Assembly: GCA_022495005.1 (NCBI GenBank)
Contig: JAGYXB010001002.1
Coordinates: forward strand, 2,666,001-2,730,000
Origin: Rhyacophila brunnea
Taxonomy: Eukaryota > Arthropoda > Insecta > Trichoptera > Rhyacophilidae
Direction of reading: 5' to 3'
Length of the DNA: 64,000 nt
Positions 61,246 to 64,000 of this stretch are shown here, one piece after another. Every line of letters starts with the position of its first letter. Position 1 is the first letter of the stretch. The translations under genes and the position numbers were made by a program. The notes below the pieces were generated by a model that saw only the letters and a program-made list of their open reading frames with translations, ran no database searches and was not told the origin of the DNA.

Positions 61246-62775
61246 CTGTACCTCAGAGGCAGATGGATGCAAGTGCCAAATACCCAATTGTTCAGGAGAG
61301 CCAAAAAACCATTTTTATTTTAAAGGAATACTCATAACTTCCAAGAAAATATACATAGAATGATCAATATTTTTTTTATTCTAATTCAATTAAAGTACTT
61401 CTGGAATATGTAAGAAAGGAATAAATATAATACAATTTTATATCTAAAAAAATAAAATAAAAAACGTAGTGTGGATTTGCATCCTTCTGTCTCTAAAGAT
61501 ATATTGTTAATGTGGATTTGTATCTTATTAACCTAGCCAAAATAAAACAATTTATAAGTTTAAAAAAAATATAGGTATAAATAATAACAAATCAAAACAC
61601 GTTTTTTTTTAAATTTTATTATGTCATTATTATCATCAGCCTGAATCTATTCACTGCTGGATGAAGGCCTCGCTAATCTCCAAGCTGATTCCACTTCTCT
61701 CGTTCCTGTGCATTGCGTTGCCAAGTACTTCCTCAGAACTTTATCATTTCATCGATCCAGCGGCCTCTAGGTCTACCTTGCGGACGTTTTTTACCTTTTG
61801 GATACTACTGGATGACTAAATTTGTCCAACGATTGTCTCTTCTTCGAGCTATGTGTCCAGTCCATCTCCATTTGATGCTTTTAATGAACTCTATTACATC
61901 GCAAACCCTTGTCTGCTTTCTTATTCACTCATTCCTCTTTTTTCCTTTTTTCCTTTCGCATTATGCCCAGCATGCACCTCTCCATACCACGTTGTGCTTC
62001 TCTAAGTTTCTCGATCTCTCTTTTACTTAAGGTCAATGTTTCATACGCATGTGATACCGGGAAGCACACACTGGTTGAACACTTTGCGTTTTAGGCACAG
62101 TGGGAGGTTATTTTTGAAGAAATTATTCAGGCGGCCAAAAGCACTCTATATATACATCCATATATAGACACTTGTTGTGCCAGATAGATGTAGTTTTTCA
62201 CCTGTTTGAGCTGAATGCCATTGATGAGGATCTCTTTTTGGCCCGCAAAGCAGTTGAACATGACTTTCTTCTTTGATATATTTATTTTCAAGCCTACTTT
62301 GTCGCTAACTTCAGCTAGTTTCTGCATTCTGCTTTGGAGGTATTCTGAGTCTTGCAAACTACTATGTATTGTCATCGGCAAAGCGCAGATGACTCATGTA
62401 TTCTTCATTTATGGGGACTCTTGTCATTTCAGTCAAGTTGCCTGAATAAGTCTTCAATGTACGATTGTATAACCTTGTCGGACTCCTTTGCTGATAGGAA
62501 ATGCGTAATGGTTTATGAAGATGTTGTTGCGCTACTGTATATATTATTGAAAATATTTATATAGCGCCCGGGGATTCCTTGATTTCTGAGTGCATCGAGT
62601 ATTGAAAATTTCTTTATGGAATCGAACGCTTTCTTATAGTCTATAAAACCCATGGATAGCGGCAGCTTGTATTCCCGTTACCGCTCTGATGACTTGGATA
62701 TGTATGGTCTTCTTATTCTTAAAAAACTCATTTTCCCCAAAAACGGAGTTGCATCCGTCTGCCTCTGAGGTACAG
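61246..62775. mobile_element. TIR element nested in hAT MITE copy 3
   Basis: Ends CTGTACCTCAGAGGCAGATG (61246) and its inverse (ending 62775) match over 27 bases with one mismatch. The interrupted MITE sequence, compared with the uninterrupted copy at 60040-60070, is restored exactly if ATTT (61242-61245 and 62776-62779) is a 4-bp target duplication. A third, diverged end-like word (ttgcatccttctgtctcta) lies inside at 61477-61500. The interior includes an RTE-like reverse-transcriptase fragment on the minus strand. No transposase was found, and the superfamily is not assigned. Confidence 0.75.
61640..62720 (-). pseudogene. RTE-like reverse transcriptase, palm to C-terminus, decayed
   Basis: On the minus strand, across several frames, the order is SMGFIDYKKAFDSIKKFSIL (first palm motif with the catalytic Asp), GIPGRYINIFNNIYSSATT, the FADD catalytic motif near 62385, and SLQDSEYLQSRMQKLAEVSD. 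Then come KVGLKINISKKKVMFN, INGIQLKQVKNYIYLAQQ, REAQRGMERCMLGI, IKSIKWRWTGHIARRRDNRW, GRPRGRWIDEMIKF and finally EAFIQQ plus a TGATGATAATAATGAC tail. This is the palm, thumb and C-terminal region of RTE-type non-LTR retrotransposons of insects. The endonuclease is absent, and stops and shifts interrupt every block. The scrap at 17271-17319 ends with the same residues. Confidence 0.85.
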
Positions 62776-62910
62776 ATTTTTTATCGATTAAGATTTGGCT
62801 TAATGAATTTTAAAAAAAACTATCCAGCACCATCTGTAATATTATGTATTATAATATAATAATCTGGTGGTAGTAGTTGTTGATAATTATTAATTAGTGT
62901 TTATATTTTT

Positions 62911-63016
62911 CGTTATTTCGGCCATTCGGGATTAAGACCTTCGGGATTTTAACCTTTGGGATTTTAACTTTCGGGATTTAGGCTTTCGAGATTTCGGGCA
63001 TTCGGGATTTCGTCCG
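62911..63016 (+). repeat. Degenerate short tandem array of TTCGGGATTT units
   Basis: About six units of 14-18 bases follow each other, with variants cattcgggattaagac, cttcgggattttaac, ctttgggattttaac, tttcgggatttagg, ctttcgagatttcggg and cattcgggatttcg. It is not coding. Its role is unknown. Confidence 0.75.
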
Positions 63017-64000
63017 GCAACCTTTTTTATTCACTTCAACTATATTAAATATATGATAATAGATTTGTTCAGGTTAAATAAGCTTAATCACTCATGGTGG
63101 TAAATGGTATATATTTGATATCGCATTTTCACCGTCAAATTCAATGATAAATAAAATTATCAGCATCCAAACTACATATTATTCAAATAACGGTAAACTG
63201 TAATGCTGTCAACGTAAATTACAAGATAAAAAAAATATGAGATATCACAAAACGTACGTTATATTCAAAGCATCTCTTTATGTTTACATATCTTACATCA
63301 CTAGTCTCACCAAAACATGCTTTCCCTCCACCATTCACCACGTCATGTATATAAATAAATTTTAGAGCTTTTACTATGATATAAAGAACAAGAAACTTCT
63401 TTCAACGTTATATTAGAAGCATCCTAAGAAAAACTTCCTAACACTCTTGTAGTGAATGGCATGCATTAGATTGTTCAATACTCCAGTTTTTTACTTACTT
63501 CGTTCGAATTAAGAGAAAAGCTTTTCTAATAAAAGCTACTGTTATAAAAGCTTAACAATCACACCTTCCGGATTACAATAAATAGCCTACTAGCCAACTG
63601 ATTGACATCCTGCCAATAATCACATAATATTTCACTTTAGTGTGTATCAATCCATTGTTACAAACATATCAATACTATACTCATTTCAATCGAATATTCA
63701 ATAAGTAGGAATATTATCAATTTTGTATGTTTTTCAATAAATATCATATTACATATTGGAATAAAATAAAGCTTGTATCCAATATATATCTTTCCATATC
63801 TAATAAATAAATAAATATATATTATTATATTCTCTAGTTTATTATTTATTCAATATGTTTATACTGGTTTATTGCTATTGTTTCCCTTAAGACATTTCTT
63901 TCATATTTTGAATATTACATTATTTTATAGGAATTTACCTTACCCAGCATTACTGCCGCCCATTTTTTATGAAGCACGTGTATTATTTATTTTGACTCTT
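63017..64000. other. Unassigned AT-rich DNA
   Basis: No gene, RNA or element is recognised to the end of the window. Confidence 0.5.

Larger units (their letters stand above)
61008..62848. mobile_element. hAT-type MITE, copy 3, interrupted and truncated
   Basis: The left end CAGTGGCGAAGGATGGAGGT at 61008 continues colinear with copy 2 (GATCCGACATAAAC, TATTTGTTTTTATTCAACTA) to gaagaatattt at 61245. It resumes at 62776 as attttttatcgattaagatt, the matching interior of copy 2 (ttttttattgattatgattt). Between them lies the separate element 61246-62775. The right arm is lost after about 62848. Confidence 0.8.

Noticed and set aside
1..64000. CRISPR array, operon, bacterial promoter or phage system
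   Set aside because: The window is eukaryotic in composition and element content. There are no spaced direct repeats, no gene clusters and no ribosome-binding-site organisation.

Overview
The window is AT-rich eukaryotic DNA. Several signs point to an insect, and the style of the repeats suggests a hemipteran such as an aphid, although a lepidopteran is not excluded. The signs are many decayed Class II and non-LTR elements, tRNA-derived SINEs and short TTAGG (insect telomere-type) repeats. The species call is an inference. I found no convincing host protein-coding exon, so this looks like intergenic or long-intron sequence built mostly from old mobile elements. The longest open frames are transposon fragments or chance AT-rich frames.

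Layout. 1-12.7 kb is mainly unassigned AT-rich DNA holding a hAT-type MITE (3253-3725), one copy of a ~490 bp interspersed repeat (2569-3061), SINE pieces (4920-5005, 10130-10345) and two GC-richer islands (1430-2030, 6520-6990). 12.7-16.1 kb is a minus-strand Helitron with both termini visible and an internally duplicated, frame-broken coding remnant. 16.1-18.0 kb holds a retrotransposon endonuclease fragment and a piggyBac-like remnant bounded by TTAA and 24-bp inverted repeats. 18.9-31.2 kb holds a retrotransposon C-terminal fragment, SINE pieces, a second copy of the ~490 bp repeat and a 33-bp-armed hairpin. 31.2-39.0 kb contains two copies of an unusual repeat that carries a tRNA-Ile-like module. 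A complete but frameshifted mariner follows at 39.6-40.9 kb.

45.4-47.4 kb has decayed non-LTR reverse-transcriptase ends. 48.3-49.5 kb has the only promoter-like, CpG-containing stretch, ending in a plausible splice donor. At 53.5 kb a perfect 29-bp inverted repeat encloses a degenerate TTAGG array. 56.1-58.0 kb holds a second Tc1/mariner-superfamily pseudogene and a jockey-like reverse-transcriptase tail. 59.8-62.8 kb holds two more hAT MITE copies, one of which is interrupted by a separate TIR element carrying an RTE-like reverse-transcriptase fragment.

Functionally nothing here works as a pathway. The interest lies in the elements: nested insertion with datable target-site duplications, tRNA-like and telomere-like modules inside inverted-repeat elements, and repeat families seen more than once in 64 kb.
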